A DNA stretch of 64,000 nucleotides from CAYOPZ01 sp964406005 (GCA_964406005.1 CAYOPZ010000014.1:1-64000); one strand, 5' to 3'; shown: positions 9,246-18,866, counted from the stretch's first letter. The notes: generated by a model not told the origin, from the letters alone. Program-made: numbers and translations.

Positions 9246-10706
9246 ATGCCTGTCAGAAAAAGTATAAAACGGAACCTGTACCTGCACTTTATCATTCTAT
9301 TCCTGCTGATAACGCTTCTTTCATGCGGAAGGAAGGAAGAAAGGCAGCCCATCGGAAAGGACGTGAACGACCTTCCCCAGATTCGTGAAAAGGGTAAACT
9401 GGTTGCCATTACGGATTTTAATTCGACGGATTATTTCATCTACAGGGGGCAGGCCATGGGATATCAGTATGAAATGCTTCAGGATCTCGCCGCCCATCTT
9501 GACACAAGGCTTGAGATCGTAGCAAGCAATGATCTGGAAGAAGCCTTTGTCTGCCTGCTGACGGGAGATTGTGACCTGATCGCCTACAACCTGACAATTA
9601 CGGGAGAGAGAAAGAAGATGCTTGCCTTTACGGTTCCGCACAGCCAGACACGGCAGGTTCTGGTACAGAGAAAGCCGGAGGGCTGGGAAAACATGAGCAG
9701 GGAAGAGCTGGAGGAAAATCTCATCCGGGACCCGCTTGAACTGGGAGGGAAGACTGTATTTGTTCAGGAGTATTCGTCCTATCTTGAACGGATGCATAAC
9801 CTGGAGGAAGAAATAGGTGACAGCATTGATATCATCGATGTGCCTGAAATGGCCGAGACACTTATCATGAAGGTTGCCAACGGTGAGATTGATTATACGG
9901 TCTGTGATGAAAACGTGGCCCTTGTTAACCAGACTTATTATTCCGGCCTCGATGTGCAGACGCCCGTCAGTTTTAAACAAAATCTTGCCTGGGCCGTAAA
10001 TCCGGGTGCAGTTGAATTACTCAGTGAGATTGATAAGTGGCTAACGGAATATAAAAAAACGGCACGCTATTATGTAATCTATGACAAGTACTTCAGGAAC
10101 GAGCGCTCGGCCCGTATGGTAAAAAGCGATCTGTTTACCCTGAGCAGCGGAAAAATATCCGAGTATGATCAGTACATCAGAAAATACAGCCGGGAGATAG
10201 GATGGGACTGGAGGTTGCTCGCATCCCTGATCTACCAGGAATCCCGGTTCGATCCCAATGCCCGCTCGTGGGCCGGAGCTTTTGGCCTTATGCAGCTGAT
10301 GCCCGTCACTGCAAGGGAATATGACGTTTCGCAAAATTCTTCCGTTGAGCAGCAGATCAGGGCCGGGACAGACTTTATCAAATGGCTCGACGAAAGGTTT
10401 GAAGATTCCGTTAAGGATCCCATGGAAAGAACCAAATTCATTCTGGCCTCCTATAATATCGGACGGGGCCATATACTGGATGCCATGACGCTGGCAGGAA
10501 AGAACGGTAAGGATCCGGGCATCTGGAAGGATAACGTAGATGAGTTCCTTTTAAGGGAATCGGACCCGGAGTATTACAATGACCCGGATATAAATTACGG
10601 ATATGCCAGGGGAACCGAAACCGTGAACTATGTGAACCAGATCCTGGAAAGGTACGAGCTGTACAAGAACATCATCGAGGAGGCGACGGATCTGTCTTCA
10701 GGATGA
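9246..10706 (+). CDS. MltF-like membrane-bound lytic murein transglycosylase (lipoprotein)
   Basis: This 486-residue protein should cleave peptidoglycan glycan strands to give 1,6-anhydro-MurNAc ends. Residues 1-27 are a lipoprotein signal with a lipobox ending LLSCG, so it is anchored by lipid in the envelope. Residues about 45-300 form a periplasmic solute-binding-like domain (SBP_bac_3), and residues about 310-470 an SLT domain. The SLT catalytic glutamate is Glu332 in LIYQESRFDP, with the family motif GAFGLMQLMP after it and ASYNIGRGH further on. This two-domain order is that of MltF. Its 3' end overlaps the convergent Nudix gene by 35 bases. Confidence 0.88.
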   Translation: MPVRKSIKRNLYLHFIILFLLITLLSCGRKEERQPIGKDVNDLPQIREKGKLVAITDFNSTDYFIYRGQAMGYQYEMLQDLAAHLDTRLEIVASNDLEEAFVCLLTGDCDLIAYNLTITGERKKMLAFTVPHSQTRQVLVQRKPEGWENMSREELEENLIRDPLELGGKTVFVQEYSSYLERMHNLEEEIGDSIDIIDVPEMAETLIMKVANGEIDYTVCDENVALVNQTYYSGLDVQTPVSFKQNLAWAVNPGAVELLSEIDKWLTEYKKTARYYVIYDKYFRNERSARMVKSDLFTLSSGKISEYDQYIRKYSREIGWDWRLLASLIYQESRFDPNARSWAGAFGLMQLMPVTAREYDVSQNSSVEQQIRAGTDFIKWLDERFEDSVKDPMERTKFILASYNIGRGHILDAMTLAGKNGKDPGIWKDNVDEFLLRESDPEYYNDPDINYGYARGTETVNYVNQILERYELYKNIIEEATDLSSG

Positions 10707-11322
10707 CTTCCAGGAACTCTGAAAGTATCATAGCGGTGGCGCCCCATATATCGTTCCCGCTTATCTCATAGCAGGGCACCTTTACAAGTTTGCACAGAAT
10801 GGTCCTGATCCTTACCTGTCTGGTTTCAGGTCGCAGTAAGTCTGAAAGCGGCGTTTCTATCAGGTATTGGACCTCGGCAGGATCCGGGTTGAATTGAGGG
10901 ACTCCCGGGTAATACCCTACAAAAGGCAGTACCTCTATGCCGCTGACCGGGATTTCCAGGGGGCTGAGCCTGCCGAGTATCTCAATCCTGCTTTCGTCAA
11001 TGCCAAGCTCCTCCTTTGTTTCACGCAGGGCCGTGTCACGGAGGTCCCTGTCTGCATTTTCAGACTTTCCTCCCGGGAAACTTACCTGGTTGCTGTGCTC
11101 CCCGGGATATTCCGGTCTTTTCATCAGTACCGTCCAGATCCTGTTGTCCTTTTTATAGAGAAGGATCAGGATGGCCGCATTTTTATACCTGGCATGCTCA
11201 TTTTCCCGGCGGGTCCCGGGCGCCATCCTGTATTGCGCTTCACGGCCCGGCAAATCTCCTTCAAGGCCAGACCGGAGCCGGGTCAGGAATCCGTCCATTT
11301 CAGAAGCGTTTTCAAGTCGCAT
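10672..11322 (-). CDS. Nudix hydrolase, probable CoA pyrophosphatase
   Basis: This 216-residue enzyme probably hydrolyses coenzyme A or related nucleotide diphosphates. The Nudix box starts at Gly84 and includes the metal-binding helix RETKEELGI (100-108). The residues just before it, HSNQVSFPGG, match the extra signature that marks CoA-type members (NudL/YeaB), which is why that substrate is preferred. No membrane segment is seen, so it is cytoplasmic. It is convergent with the transglycosylase gene and overlaps its last 35 bases. The specific substrate is inferred from the motif only. Confidence 0.85.
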   Translation of the reverse strand: MRLENASEMDGFLTRLRSGLEGDLPGREAQYRMAPGTRRENEHARYKNAAILILLYKKDNRIWTVLMKRPEYPGEHSNQVSFPGGKSENADRDLRDTALRETKEELGIDESRIEILGRLSPLEIPVSGIEVLPFVGYYPGVPQFNPDPAEVQYLIETPLSDLLRPETRQVRIRTILCKLVKVPCYEISGNDIWGATAMILSEFLEVILKTDPSPPR

Positions 11323-11448
11323 ATCGTTTCTACAGACTTTACGAAAATAAGCATTCCCCGCGGATCTTCCCCCTCTTCTTGACTGGCATCCTGTTTTTTC
11401 ATAAATTATTGGTTTTGAGTTTTTCTTCCCAGCCTAAATCCAAGAATT

Positions 11449-11997
11449 ATGAAAATCATTGCAAGCCTTCTCATTGCATTATGTTTCTGCCTGGGCGCGG
11501 GCGCCCAGGAGAGTGACTCCGTCATTCTGGATGCAGTCCGGAATCTTGAAAATGAAATCAGCTCGCTGAAAACGGGTCAGCGGAGGCTGAGCTCACAATT
11601 GGTTTCATCAAGCAGAGACCAGGCTGCAGCGCTTGAGGAGACAAACGCTGCGGTTACGGAGAACCGGCAGGCCATCGGGGAGACGGAAGCAAAGGTATCG
11701 GCGCTGGAACAGGTGGTGGAAAGGAATAAAGGCCAGGCAGATGAGGAAAGGGAAATCCTGGCCGGCTGGACAAGGCAGATGCTGATCATCCTGGCGGCCG
11801 TGTTTGTGGTTTTACTGGTGATCCTGCTTATCCTGATCATTATCAACAGGGGAAGGATAAAAAAGGATTACCTGAAGCTGGAAGCGAAAGTTGACAATAC
11901 CAGGGATGCCCTTGAACTGGAAATCAAGAATGTAATGAAGAAGCACGAAGATGACATCGCTGCCCTGACCGCTTCCGGTAAAAAGCCGAAGCCCTAA
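11449..11997 (+). CDS. Small membrane protein with periplasmic coiled coil, unknown function
   Basis: This 182-residue protein belongs to no family I recognise. It has a signal peptide (MKIIASLLIALCFCLGAGAQ), then a long heptad-like region from about residue 25 to 105 that should form a coiled coil, then one strong transmembrane segment (about 106-130, ILAAVFVVLLVILLILIII). A basic, charged tail of about 50 residues ends in KKPKP. If the signal is cut, the coiled coil is in the periplasm and the tail in the cytoplasm. Its stop codon overlaps that of the convergent permease gene by four bases. Confidence 0.75.
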   Translation: MKIIASLLIALCFCLGAGAQESDSVILDAVRNLENEISSLKTGQRRLSSQLVSSSRDQAAALEETNAAVTENRQAIGETEAKVSALEQVVERNKGQADEEREILAGWTRQMLIILAAVFVVLLVILLILIIINRGRIKKDYLKLEAKVDNTRDALELEIKNVMKKHEDDIAALTASGKKPKP

Positions 11998-13238
11998 TCG
12001 AAACGGATGGCTTTCACAGGGCTGATCCTTGAAATGATCATGGAGGGTATGAGGAGCATAAGCAGGATCACGAAGGCCGTTCCCAGGTTCAGCAAGAGCA
12101 TGTGAAATACGTTCAGGTTTATCGGGACCGTTGAGAGATAATACGATGACTGATCGAGCTCGATGATGCCGGAATATTTCTGAACGAGGCAAATCCCCGT
12201 GCCTATGATATTTCCCCATATCAGTCCTATCAGGATCAGGAAGCCGGACTGGTACATGAATACTTTCCGGATGTTTACATTGGTGCTGCCGAGGGCCTTG
12301 AGAATGCCGATCATATTGGTACGGTCGAGGATGAGTATCAGCAGGCCGGACACCATGTTGAACCCTGCCACGACAAGCATCAGGATCAGGATGATCAGGA
12401 CATTCACATCCTGCAGGTTAAGCCAGTCAAAGATCTGGGGATATTTTTCCCGGACATTCACTACCTTGAGCCGTGTACCGTTTTCCCCGAAACCGTAACC
12501 CACATAATTCATCACGTTCAGCGTCTGATTTTCAAGATCACTGAAGTCCGAAATATTTACTTCAAATCCGCTGATCTGGTCCGGGCGCCAGTCATTCAGC
12601 CGCTGTATGTGCCTTATGTCGCCGAATACGAATACCCTGTCAAATTCTTCCAGGCCGGTTTCATAAATACCTGCCACCCTGAACCTCCTCATGCGCGGAG
12701 GATCCTGTATAAAGTACATCAGGAATTCATCGTTGAGTTTCATCTTCAGAAGCAAAGCAATATAGTGTGAAATAAGTACCTCGTCGGAACGTACGGAATC
12801 GTTGAATGAGATGATATTCCCTTCCTTCATGTAGTCCGTCAGGAAACTCCAGTCGTATTCGGGTCCCACGCCCTTCAGTACGACTCCCTGAATTTCCTCC
12901 CTGGTCTTTATGATCCCCGCTTTGGTGGCAAACATCTGCACATTCCGGATCGCAGGATCATTCCGGAGCCGGTCCAGAAACTCCTGTTCACTGTCAATGG
13001 GCTGCGTTTCATAGGATATGTTCGAATCAAAATTGAGGATCTGTATATGGGCTGCAAAGCCCACCACTTTTCGCGTGATCTCATTCTTGAATCCGGTGAC
13101 AACCGAGACTGCCACGATCATTACAGCCAGCCCGAGCGATATGCCGAAAATAGCCACATCCAGAATGGAACGGGAAATGCTCTTTTTCCTGTCCCTGTTG
13201 AAAATGAGCTTTCTGGCTATAAAGAATTCCAGATTCAA
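11994..13238 (-). CDS. ABC transporter permease, LolC/LolE-like (FtsX family)
   Basis: This 414-residue protein has the plan of lipoprotein-releasing permeases: one transmembrane helix near the N-terminus (about 27-48), a large periplasmic domain (about 50-270), then three helices in the FtsX domain (about 275-410). Between the helices is RTNMIGILKALGSTNVNIRK, a region typical of FtsX proteins, and the protein ends SPVKAIRFD. It would take lipoproteins out of the inner membrane together with a LolD-type ATPase. No ATPase is encoded next to it; a stand-alone LolD-like gene lies at 58117-58770. An imperfect inverted repeat sits just before the start codon. Confidence 0.82.
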   Translation of the reverse strand: MNLEFFIARKLIFNRDRKKSISRSILDVAIFGISLGLAVMIVAVSVVTGFKNEITRKVVGFAAHIQILNFDSNISYETQPIDSEQEFLDRLRNDPAIRNVQMFATKAGIIKTREEIQGVVLKGVGPEYDWSFLTDYMKEGNIISFNDSVRSDEVLISHYIALLLKMKLNDEFLMYFIQDPPRMRRFRVAGIYETGLEEFDRVFVFGDIRHIQRLNDWRPDQISGFEVNISDFSDLENQTLNVMNYVGYGFGENGTRLKVVNVREKYPQIFDWLNLQDVNVLIILILMLVVAGFNMVSGLLILILDRTNMIGILKALGSTNVNIRKVFMYQSGFLILIGLIWGNIIGTGICLVQKYSGIIELDQSSYYLSTVPINLNVFHMLLLNLGTAFVILLMLLIPSMIISRISPVKAIRFD

Positions 13239-13240
13239 GG

Positions 13241-13277
13241 AAAATGATTTACTTTACCGGCTAAAGTTAATCATTTT
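13241..13277. promoter_or_regulatory. Near-perfect 16-base inverted repeat between divergent genes
   Basis: The arms AAAATGATTTACTTTA (13241-13256) and TAAAGTTAATCATTTT (13262-13277) are complementary at 15 of 16 positions around a CCGGC spacer. The minus-strand reading of the right arm contains TAACTTTA, close to the TAnnTTTG box and 23 bases from the permease start codon. The site could be an operator or part of a promoter for the permease and namZ genes. Confidence 0.5.
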
Positions 13278-13318
13278 TAAACCTCCTGTCCACGGATCGC
13301 GCCGAATGCCACCACCAC

Positions 13319-14497
13319 GTGAATAAAGGTTTATGCATACTTTTACTCATTCTGGCCTGTGCAGGCTGTAATGTGCAGGAGGATATCATTCCGGCGGCGG
13401 AACGGACGGATGCTTACCTTCCCCTGCTCCGGGGGAAATCGATAGGCATCGTAGCGAATCCCTCCTCCGTGATCGCCGGGACGCACCTTGTTGACAGCCT
13501 GATGTCCTTGGGCACCGGCCTGTTCAGGATAGGGAAGGTATTCGGGCCGGAGCACGGATTCAGGGGAGAAGCTCAATACGGGGAAGCGGTCAGGGATGGC
13601 GTGGATACGACAACCGGCCTGCCCGTTCTGTCCCTTTACGGTGAGAACATAAAACCTTCCGCCGAAGCGCTTGAAGACCTGGATGCCATCCTTTTCGATA
13701 TTCAGGATGTAGGGGTAAGGTTCTATACCTATATATCGACGTTGTATTACGTGATGCAGGCATGTGCGGAAAGCGGCAGGCAACTGATCCTGCTCGACCG
13801 GCCGGATCCCAATGGTTTTTATATAGACGGGCCCGTTCTTGATTCCGCTTTCCGTTCCTTTGCCGGCCTGCATGAAGTGCCCGTCGTTTACGGTATGACC
13901 ATAGGCGAATATGCCATGATGATCAACGGGGAAGGCTGGCTCGGGAAGGGGTTGGAATGCAGGCTGACCGTGATCCCCTGCCTGAACTATGACCACAATT
14001 CACTGTATCGCCTGCCCGTGAAACCTTCTCCCAACCTGCCCAACATGAATTCCGTTTACCTTTATCCATCTCTCTGTTTTTTCGAGGGAACGGTAATAAG
14101 CGAAGGCCGTGGTACCGATTTCCCGTTCGAAGTGTTCGGGCACCCGGACCTTGCAAATACGGATTTTTCTTTTGTTCCGGAAAGCAGGCCGGGCGCTGCG
14201 ATGTACCCGAAGCTGCAGGGAGAAACCTGCCGGGGCATGGATCTTCGTGTCTACAGGGACAGGGATCCGTCCGGGAAGAAATTCAGCCTCTCCTGGCTTC
14301 TGTTTGCCTACCGTAATTTCCCGGATAAGGAAAATTTTTTCATTCCCTATTTTGACAGGCTCGCCGGAACGGACCGGCTCAGGGAACAGATCATTGCAGG
14401 TTGGGAGGATGAAAAGATACGTGAGTCATGGAAGCCGGGCCTGGAAGCATTCAAGGCAATGCGTAAGAAATACCTTATCTATCCGGATTTTGACTGA
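13319..14497 (+). CDS. namZ: NamZ-type exo-beta-N-acetylmuramidase (DUF1343), lipoprotein
   Basis: This 392-residue protein belongs to the DUF1343 family, whose studied members release MurNAc from the non-reducing end of peptidoglycan fragments. It starts at GTG. The signal ends in a lipobox (LACAGC), so it is a lipoprotein. Family features include GIVANPSSV (about 43-51), FGPEHGFRGEAQYGE (about 78-92), LFDIQDVGVRFYTY (about 123-136), LLDRPDPNG and GRGTDFPFE. With the MltF-like enzyme nearby this suggests peptidoglycan recycling. It is divergent from the permease gene, with 80 bases and a large inverted repeat between them. Confidence 0.88.
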   Translation: MNKGLCILLLILACAGCNVQEDIIPAAERTDAYLPLLRGKSIGIVANPSSVIAGTHLVDSLMSLGTGLFRIGKVFGPEHGFRGEAQYGEAVRDGVDTTTGLPVLSLYGENIKPSAEALEDLDAILFDIQDVGVRFYTYISTLYYVMQACAESGRQLILLDRPDPNGFYIDGPVLDSAFRSFAGLHEVPVVYGMTIGEYAMMINGEGWLGKGLECRLTVIPCLNYDHNSLYRLPVKPSPNLPNMNSVYLYPSLCFFEGTVISEGRGTDFPFEVFGHPDLANTDFSFVPESRPGAAMYPKLQGETCRGMDLRVYRDRDPSGKKFSLSWLLFAYRNFPDKENFFIPYFDRLAGTDRLREQIIAGWEDEKIRESWKPGLEAFKAMRKKYLIYPDFD

Positions 14498-14500
14498 TGC

Positions 14501-15700
14501 TCAGCGGATTGTCCCGGGATATGCCCTGAGTCCCTTTTCAAGACATATCATTGCCTTCTCAAGATCCGGCCTTTTAAGCACATAGGCTATCCTGACCTGC
14601 TGTCTTCCCGGTCCGGGCCTTGAATAAAAACCCGAGGCGGGCGCCAGCATTACAGTCTGGTTCTCCCAGTCGAAGTCGCTCAGCAACCACCGGGCGAAGT
14701 TATCGGCATCGTCAACAGGCAATTGTGCAATGGCATAAAAAGCGCCCATGGGCATGGGGCATATCACACCTTCCATCCCGTTCAGGGTTTCCACGATGTA
14801 GTTCCTTCTCTCGGTATATTCATTCTGCACTTCCATGTAATATGTTTCCGGAGTGTCGAGGGCGGCTTCCCCCAGGATCTGCCCCAGGAAAGGCGGGGAC
14901 AGGCGAGCCTGTGCAAATTTCAGGGCCGTAGCCGTGATTTCCCTGTTTTTGGTGACCAGGGCCCCGATCCTGGCCCCGCAGGCGGAATATCGTTTGGAAA
15001 TTGAATCGAGAAGGATCACATTCTGACCGGCATCCTTTATAAGCATGGAAGAGAAATGGGATTCACCGTCGTAGCATAAATCCCTGTATGCCTCATCAGA
15101 GTAAAGGTACAGATCATGTTTAAGAATTATTTCCCCGATCTTTTCAAGTTCCTGCCTTGAATAGAGGTAACCGGTAGGGTTGTTGGGATTACATATCATG
15201 ATCCCTTTTGTTTTCCGACCGATCCGTTTTTCAAATTCTTCTGCGGGAGGCAGGGCAAATCCACTGCCGATGTCTGAGACAATGGGGTTCACGGTGACAC
15301 CTGAAGCGACAAGGAACCCATTGTAATTGGCATAATAGGGTTCGGGTACGATGACCTCGTCTCCCGGGTCGAGCGTAGACATCAAGGCAAACAGGATGGC
15401 CTCCGATCCCCCGGTGGTAACAAGGATTTCTGTATGATCGACCAGGATACCGATCTTCCTGTAATAATCACAAAGCTTTTTCCTGTAGCTTTCATTCCCG
15501 GCGGAATGCCCGTAAGAAATAACGCTGCTTTTTAAGTTTTTAACGGCATCGATCGCGATCTCCGGGGTTTTGATATCGGGCTGTCCGATATTCAGATGAT
15601 ATACATGACGCCCCTGTTTTTTTGCCTGTTCGGCATAGGGGGCCAGTTTTCTTATGGGCGACTCGGGCATGATGCCGCCTCTTCTGGAGATTACCGGCAT
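14501..15700 (-). CDS. PLP-dependent aminotransferase, class I/II
   Basis: This protein of about 399 residues is a fold-type I aminotransferase like AspB. It carries the substrate-binding NIGQPDIKTPE near the N-terminus, NPNNPTGYLYSR, the PLP-ring aspartate in YSDEAYRDLCYDG, and the Schiff-base lysine at about Lys236 in SISKRYSACGARIG. Substrate preference cannot be read from the sequence. An upstream in-frame ATG at 15748 would overlap the DUF1573 gene by 38 bases; the ATG at 15700 leaves a 10-base gap and keeps the usual N-terminus (MPVISRRGG), so it is preferred. The DUF1573 gene is immediately upstream on the same strand. Confidence 0.9.
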   Translation of the reverse strand: MPVISRRGGIMPESPIRKLAPYAEQAKKQGRHVYHLNIGQPDIKTPEIAIDAVKNLKSSVISYGHSAGNESYRKKLCDYYRKIGILVDHTEILVTTGGSEAILFALMSTLDPGDEVIVPEPYYANYNGFLVASGVTVNPIVSDIGSGFALPPAEEFEKRIGRKTKGIMICNPNNPTGYLYSRQELEKIGEIILKHDLYLYSDEAYRDLCYDGESHFSSMLIKDAGQNVILLDSISKRYSACGARIGALVTKNREITATALKFAQARLSPPFLGQILGEAALDTPETYYMEVQNEYTERRNYIVETLNGMEGVICPMPMGAFYAIAQLPVDDADNFARWLLSDFDWENQTVMLAPASGFYSRPGPGRQQVRIAYVLKRPDLEKAMICLEKGLRAYPGTIR

Positions 15701-15710
15701 GGCCTGATGT

Positions 15711-16130
15711 TTATTGGGTTTCAGGATCCTCTGCGCCCTCGACCTCACCCCGTATATAAAGGCGCTGCGTACCGTTCAGCGCATTGGAATAAACATAGAT
15801 GGATTTGCTGAACCTGCCTATCCTGTGCGTATCGTAGCTTACCTCTATCTTTCCTGTATCGGAAGGATTTACCGGTTCCTTTGACCAGGCGGGTATGGTG
15901 CAGCCGCAGGTTGACTTAACATGCGTCAGCAACAGGGGTTCGGTGCCTGTATTGACAAATACAAATTCACAATCCCCGTCACCGCTGAAAGGGATCACCC
16001 CAAAATCGACAAGGGTATCATAAAAGGAAATCCCTGCGTTTTCATCCGCCCTTTTCGCCTGCCCGCTTTTGCATGAACCCAGCAGGGCCGGAGTCAGAAC
16101 AATGATCGCGATCGACAGAAATTGCTTCAT
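15711..16130 (-). CDS. DUF1573 lipoprotein
   Basis: This 139-residue protein has a lipoprotein signal (LLGSC) and one Ig-like DUF1573 domain. The family hallmark STCGCTIP is at about residues 72-79, followed by the late beta-strand pattern SKSIYVYSNA. DUF1573 proteins are common in Bacteroidota and have no firmly assigned role. It lies 10 bases upstream of the aminotransferase gene and was probably transcribed with it. A box-like TAACTTTA is present upstream on the minus strand (16152-16159), but it ends in A rather than G. Confidence 0.87.
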   Translation of the reverse strand: MKQFLSIAIIVLTPALLGSCKSGQAKRADENAGISFYDTLVDFGVIPFSGDGDCEFVFVNTGTEPLLLTHVKSTCGCTIPAWSKEPVNPSDTGKIEVSYDTHRIGRFSKSIYVYSNALNGTQRLYIRGEVEGAEDPETQ

Positions 16131-16232
16131 GTTCCATTCATTTTGACGTGTAAAGTTAGAAATTTAAGGATAAATGGACCGGGAGCCGAATGATTTAATA
16201 CAATTATTACTTAATTTTACGGGAATTCTACC

Positions 16233-18866
16233 GTGGACATTCCTTCCAAATACGACCCCTCAAAAACCGAACAACGATGGTATGATTACTGGATGGAACA
16301 TGGCTTTTTCCGTTCCCGGCCCGATGAAAGGGAACCCTATACCATCGTGATCCCCCCGCCCAATGTAACAGGCGTACTTCATATGGGACATATGCTGAAC
16401 AATACAATCCAGGATGTATTGATCAGGAAGAACCGCATGGACGGAAAAAATGCCTTATGGGTTCCCGGGACCGACCATGCCTCCATTGCAACGGAGGCCA
16501 GGGTCGTGGCCAGCCTGGGGGAGAAGGGGATACGGAAATCTGATCTTACGCGCGACGAGTTCCTGGCCCATGCATGGGAATGGAAAGAAAGGCATGGAGG
16601 GATCATTCTCGAGCAGTTGAAAAAACTGGGGGCCTCATGCGACTGGGAAAGGACCCGGTTCACCATGGACGAAGCCTACTATGAAAGTGTGATGGATGTG
16701 TTTATTGACCTGTTCCGGAAAGGACTTATTTACCGGGGCAAGAGAATGGTCAACTGGGACCCCGGGGCCAGGACCGCGGTATCGGACGAAGAGGTGGTAT
16801 ACCGGGAAGAAAGATCAAAACTGTATTATGTAAGATACGAAGTGGAAGGGAACATCGACGGCATTGTGATCGCTACGACACGTCCGGAGACCATCCTGGG
16901 TGACACGGCAGTGGCAGTGAACCCGGGAGATCCGAGATACAGGCCCTACCACGGCAAAACCGCCGTCATACCCCTGGTGAACAGAAAGGTGCCCGTGATC
17001 ACGGACGAATACGTCGACGCTGAATTCGGTACAGGGGCCCTTAAGATCACTCCTGCACATGATGAGAATGATTACGAGATCGGGATGCGCCATGACCTCG
17101 AGAGCATAGACATACTTAATGACGACGGAACCCTGAACGAAGCTGCCGGATTTTTCACAGGAAAGGACCGTTTCGAAGCCCGTGAGCTTGTGGTCGGGGA
17201 ATTGAAGAAGCAGGGCTGTCTCCTGAAAACCGAAGACTACCTGAACAAGGTAGGGTTCTCCGAAAGGACAAATGCGGTGATCGAGCCCAGGTTATCGATT
17301 CAATGGTTCCTGAAAATGAAGGAGATCTCCGGACCTGCGCTTAAAAGTGTCCTGGACGGTACAGTGAAATTGCATCCGCCGAAATTCAGGAACATATACA
17401 GGCACTGGATGGAAAACATCAAAGACTGGTGCATCTCAAGACAGCTCTGGTGGGGGCACCGGATCCCGGCATATTACATCGGGAATACCAGCCAGTATGT
17501 TGTGGCGAAAACTCCCGGGGAAGCACTGGACCTGGCCCGTGAAAAAACCGGGAAAAGCGACCTGTCCGCAAAGGACATCAGGCAGGACGAGGATGTCCTG
17601 GATACATGGTTTTCTTCGTGGCTCTGGCCCATTGTACTTTTCGACGGCATTCGTGATCCCGGAAACACGGAGTATAAGTATTACTACCCGACAAGCGACC
17701 TGATCACGGCCCCGGATATACTCTTTTTCTGGGTGGCGCGTATGATCATTGCGGGATACCGGTATCCGGGCAGGGAACCTTTCAGCAATGTATACCTGAC
17801 GGGGATGGTCAGAGACAGCAAGCGCCGTAAAATGTCCAAATCCCTTGGCAATTCCCCCGAACCTCTCGAGCTGATCCGGAAATATTCTGCAGACGGTGTC
17901 AGGGTGGGCATGCTCCTGTGTTCCCCGGCCGGGGGAGATCTGCTCTATGATGACAGCCTGCCCGAGCAGGGCAGGAACTTCGGCAACAAGATATGGAATG
18001 CCTTCCGGTTGATCAGGCAGTGGGAAGTCGATCCCGGAGGATCGCCTTCCCGGGCCGCAGCCGATGCCAATGAATGGTTTCGCGAAAAGCTTAATAAATC
18101 GATAAGGCAGCTTGACGGGCAATATAAAAAGTACAGGATATCGGATGCGCTTATGACCCTTTACCGGCTTTTCTGGGATGAATTCTCGGCCTGGTACCTG
18201 GAAGCCGTAAAACCTGATTTCGGCAAGCCCGTTGCGGAAGTTACCCATATAGCGACCATTGGATACCTCGACGCCCTGCTTCGCATGCTCCATCCTTTCA
18301 TGCCTTTTATCACGGAAGAGATCTGGCAGTTGATCGCCGAAAGGGAAAAAGGTGAAAGCATCATGGTCTCAAAGATGCCCGTAGCCGGTCCGTTCGACAA
18401 CGATTTGCTGGAACATTTTGAGGAGACCAAGGAAATCATTGCTGCTGTCAGGAATGTCCGCAAGGAGAAAAGCCTGCCGGCGAAAAAGAGCCTCAGGCTC
18501 CTGGTAAGGGACCCGAATCATTCTTACAACAGGAGATTCGAAAGCATACTGTTGAAGCTCGGAAATGTTGAAGAGATCGTTGAAACCCGGGAAAAAACCG
18601 AAGGGGCTGTATCTTTCAGGGTAAAGTCCGTGGAATTCTATGTTCCCCTCGAGGGAAGTATAGATATGGCCGCTGAATTGACGAATCTGAAAAATGAACT
18701 GGCCTATACGAAGGGATTCCTGAAGTCCGTGATGGTCAAGTTGAATGACGCAGGATTTGTCAGGAATGCTCCTGAAAGGATCGTTGAAAAGGAAAGGAAA
18801 AAACAGGAAGATGCGGAAAGGAAGATCGAAGTGCTGGAACAGCGCATCAGGGATCTAGGGAGCTAA
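16233..18866 (+). CDS. valS: Valine--tRNA ligase
   Basis: This 877-residue class Ia synthetase charges tRNA-Val. The HIGH-type motif is HMGH at residues 50-53 within PPPNVTGVLHMGHMLN, and the KMSKS loop is at about 533-537 (KRRKMSKSLGN). The editing domain lies between them (ATTRPETILGDTAVAVNP). The C-terminal coiled-coil arm typical of ValRS covers about the last 65 residues. Length matches bacterial ValRS. Translation starts at a GTG, the only sensible start before the conserved N-terminus IPSKYDPSKTE. The last 12 bases overlap the convergent pdxH gene. Confidence 0.97.
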   Translation: MDIPSKYDPSKTEQRWYDYWMEHGFFRSRPDEREPYTIVIPPPNVTGVLHMGHMLNNTIQDVLIRKNRMDGKNALWVPGTDHASIATEARVVASLGEKGIRKSDLTRDEFLAHAWEWKERHGGIILEQLKKLGASCDWERTRFTMDEAYYESVMDVFIDLFRKGLIYRGKRMVNWDPGARTAVSDEEVVYREERSKLYYVRYEVEGNIDGIVIATTRPETILGDTAVAVNPGDPRYRPYHGKTAVIPLVNRKVPVITDEYVDAEFGTGALKITPAHDENDYEIGMRHDLESIDILNDDGTLNEAAGFFTGKDRFEARELVVGELKKQGCLLKTEDYLNKVGFSERTNAVIEPRLSIQWFLKMKEISGPALKSVLDGTVKLHPPKFRNIYRHWMENIKDWCISRQLWWGHRIPAYYIGNTSQYVVAKTPGEALDLAREKTGKSDLSAKDIRQDEDVLDTWFSSWLWPIVLFDGIRDPGNTEYKYYYPTSDLITAPDILFFWVARMIIAGYRYPGREPFSNVYLTGMVRDSKRRKMSKSLGNSPEPLELIRKYSADGVRVGMLLCSPAGGDLLYDDSLPEQGRNFGNKIWNAFRLIRQWEVDPGGSPSRAAADANEWFREKLNKSIRQLDGQYKKYRISDALMTLYRLFWDEFSAWYLEAVKPDFGKPVAEVTHIATIGYLDALLRMLHPFMPFITEEIWQLIAEREKGESIMVSKMPVAGPFDNDLLEHFEETKEIIAAVRNVRKEKSLPAKKSLRLLVRDPNHSYNRRFESILLKLGNVEEIVETREKTEGAVSFRVKSVEFYVPLEGSIDMAAELTNLKNELAYTKGFLKSVMVKLNDAGFVRNAPERIVEKERKKQEDAERKIEVLEQRIRDLGS

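Noticed and set aside
15701..15748. Upstream ATG for the aminotransferase
   Set aside because: It would overlap the DUF1573 gene by 38 bases and adds 16 residues (MRSRAQRILKPNKHQA) that do not look like the family N-terminus.
17436..18293. Minus-strand frame of 285 codons opposite valS
   Set aside because: valS is certain on the other strand and the frame has no recognisable domain.
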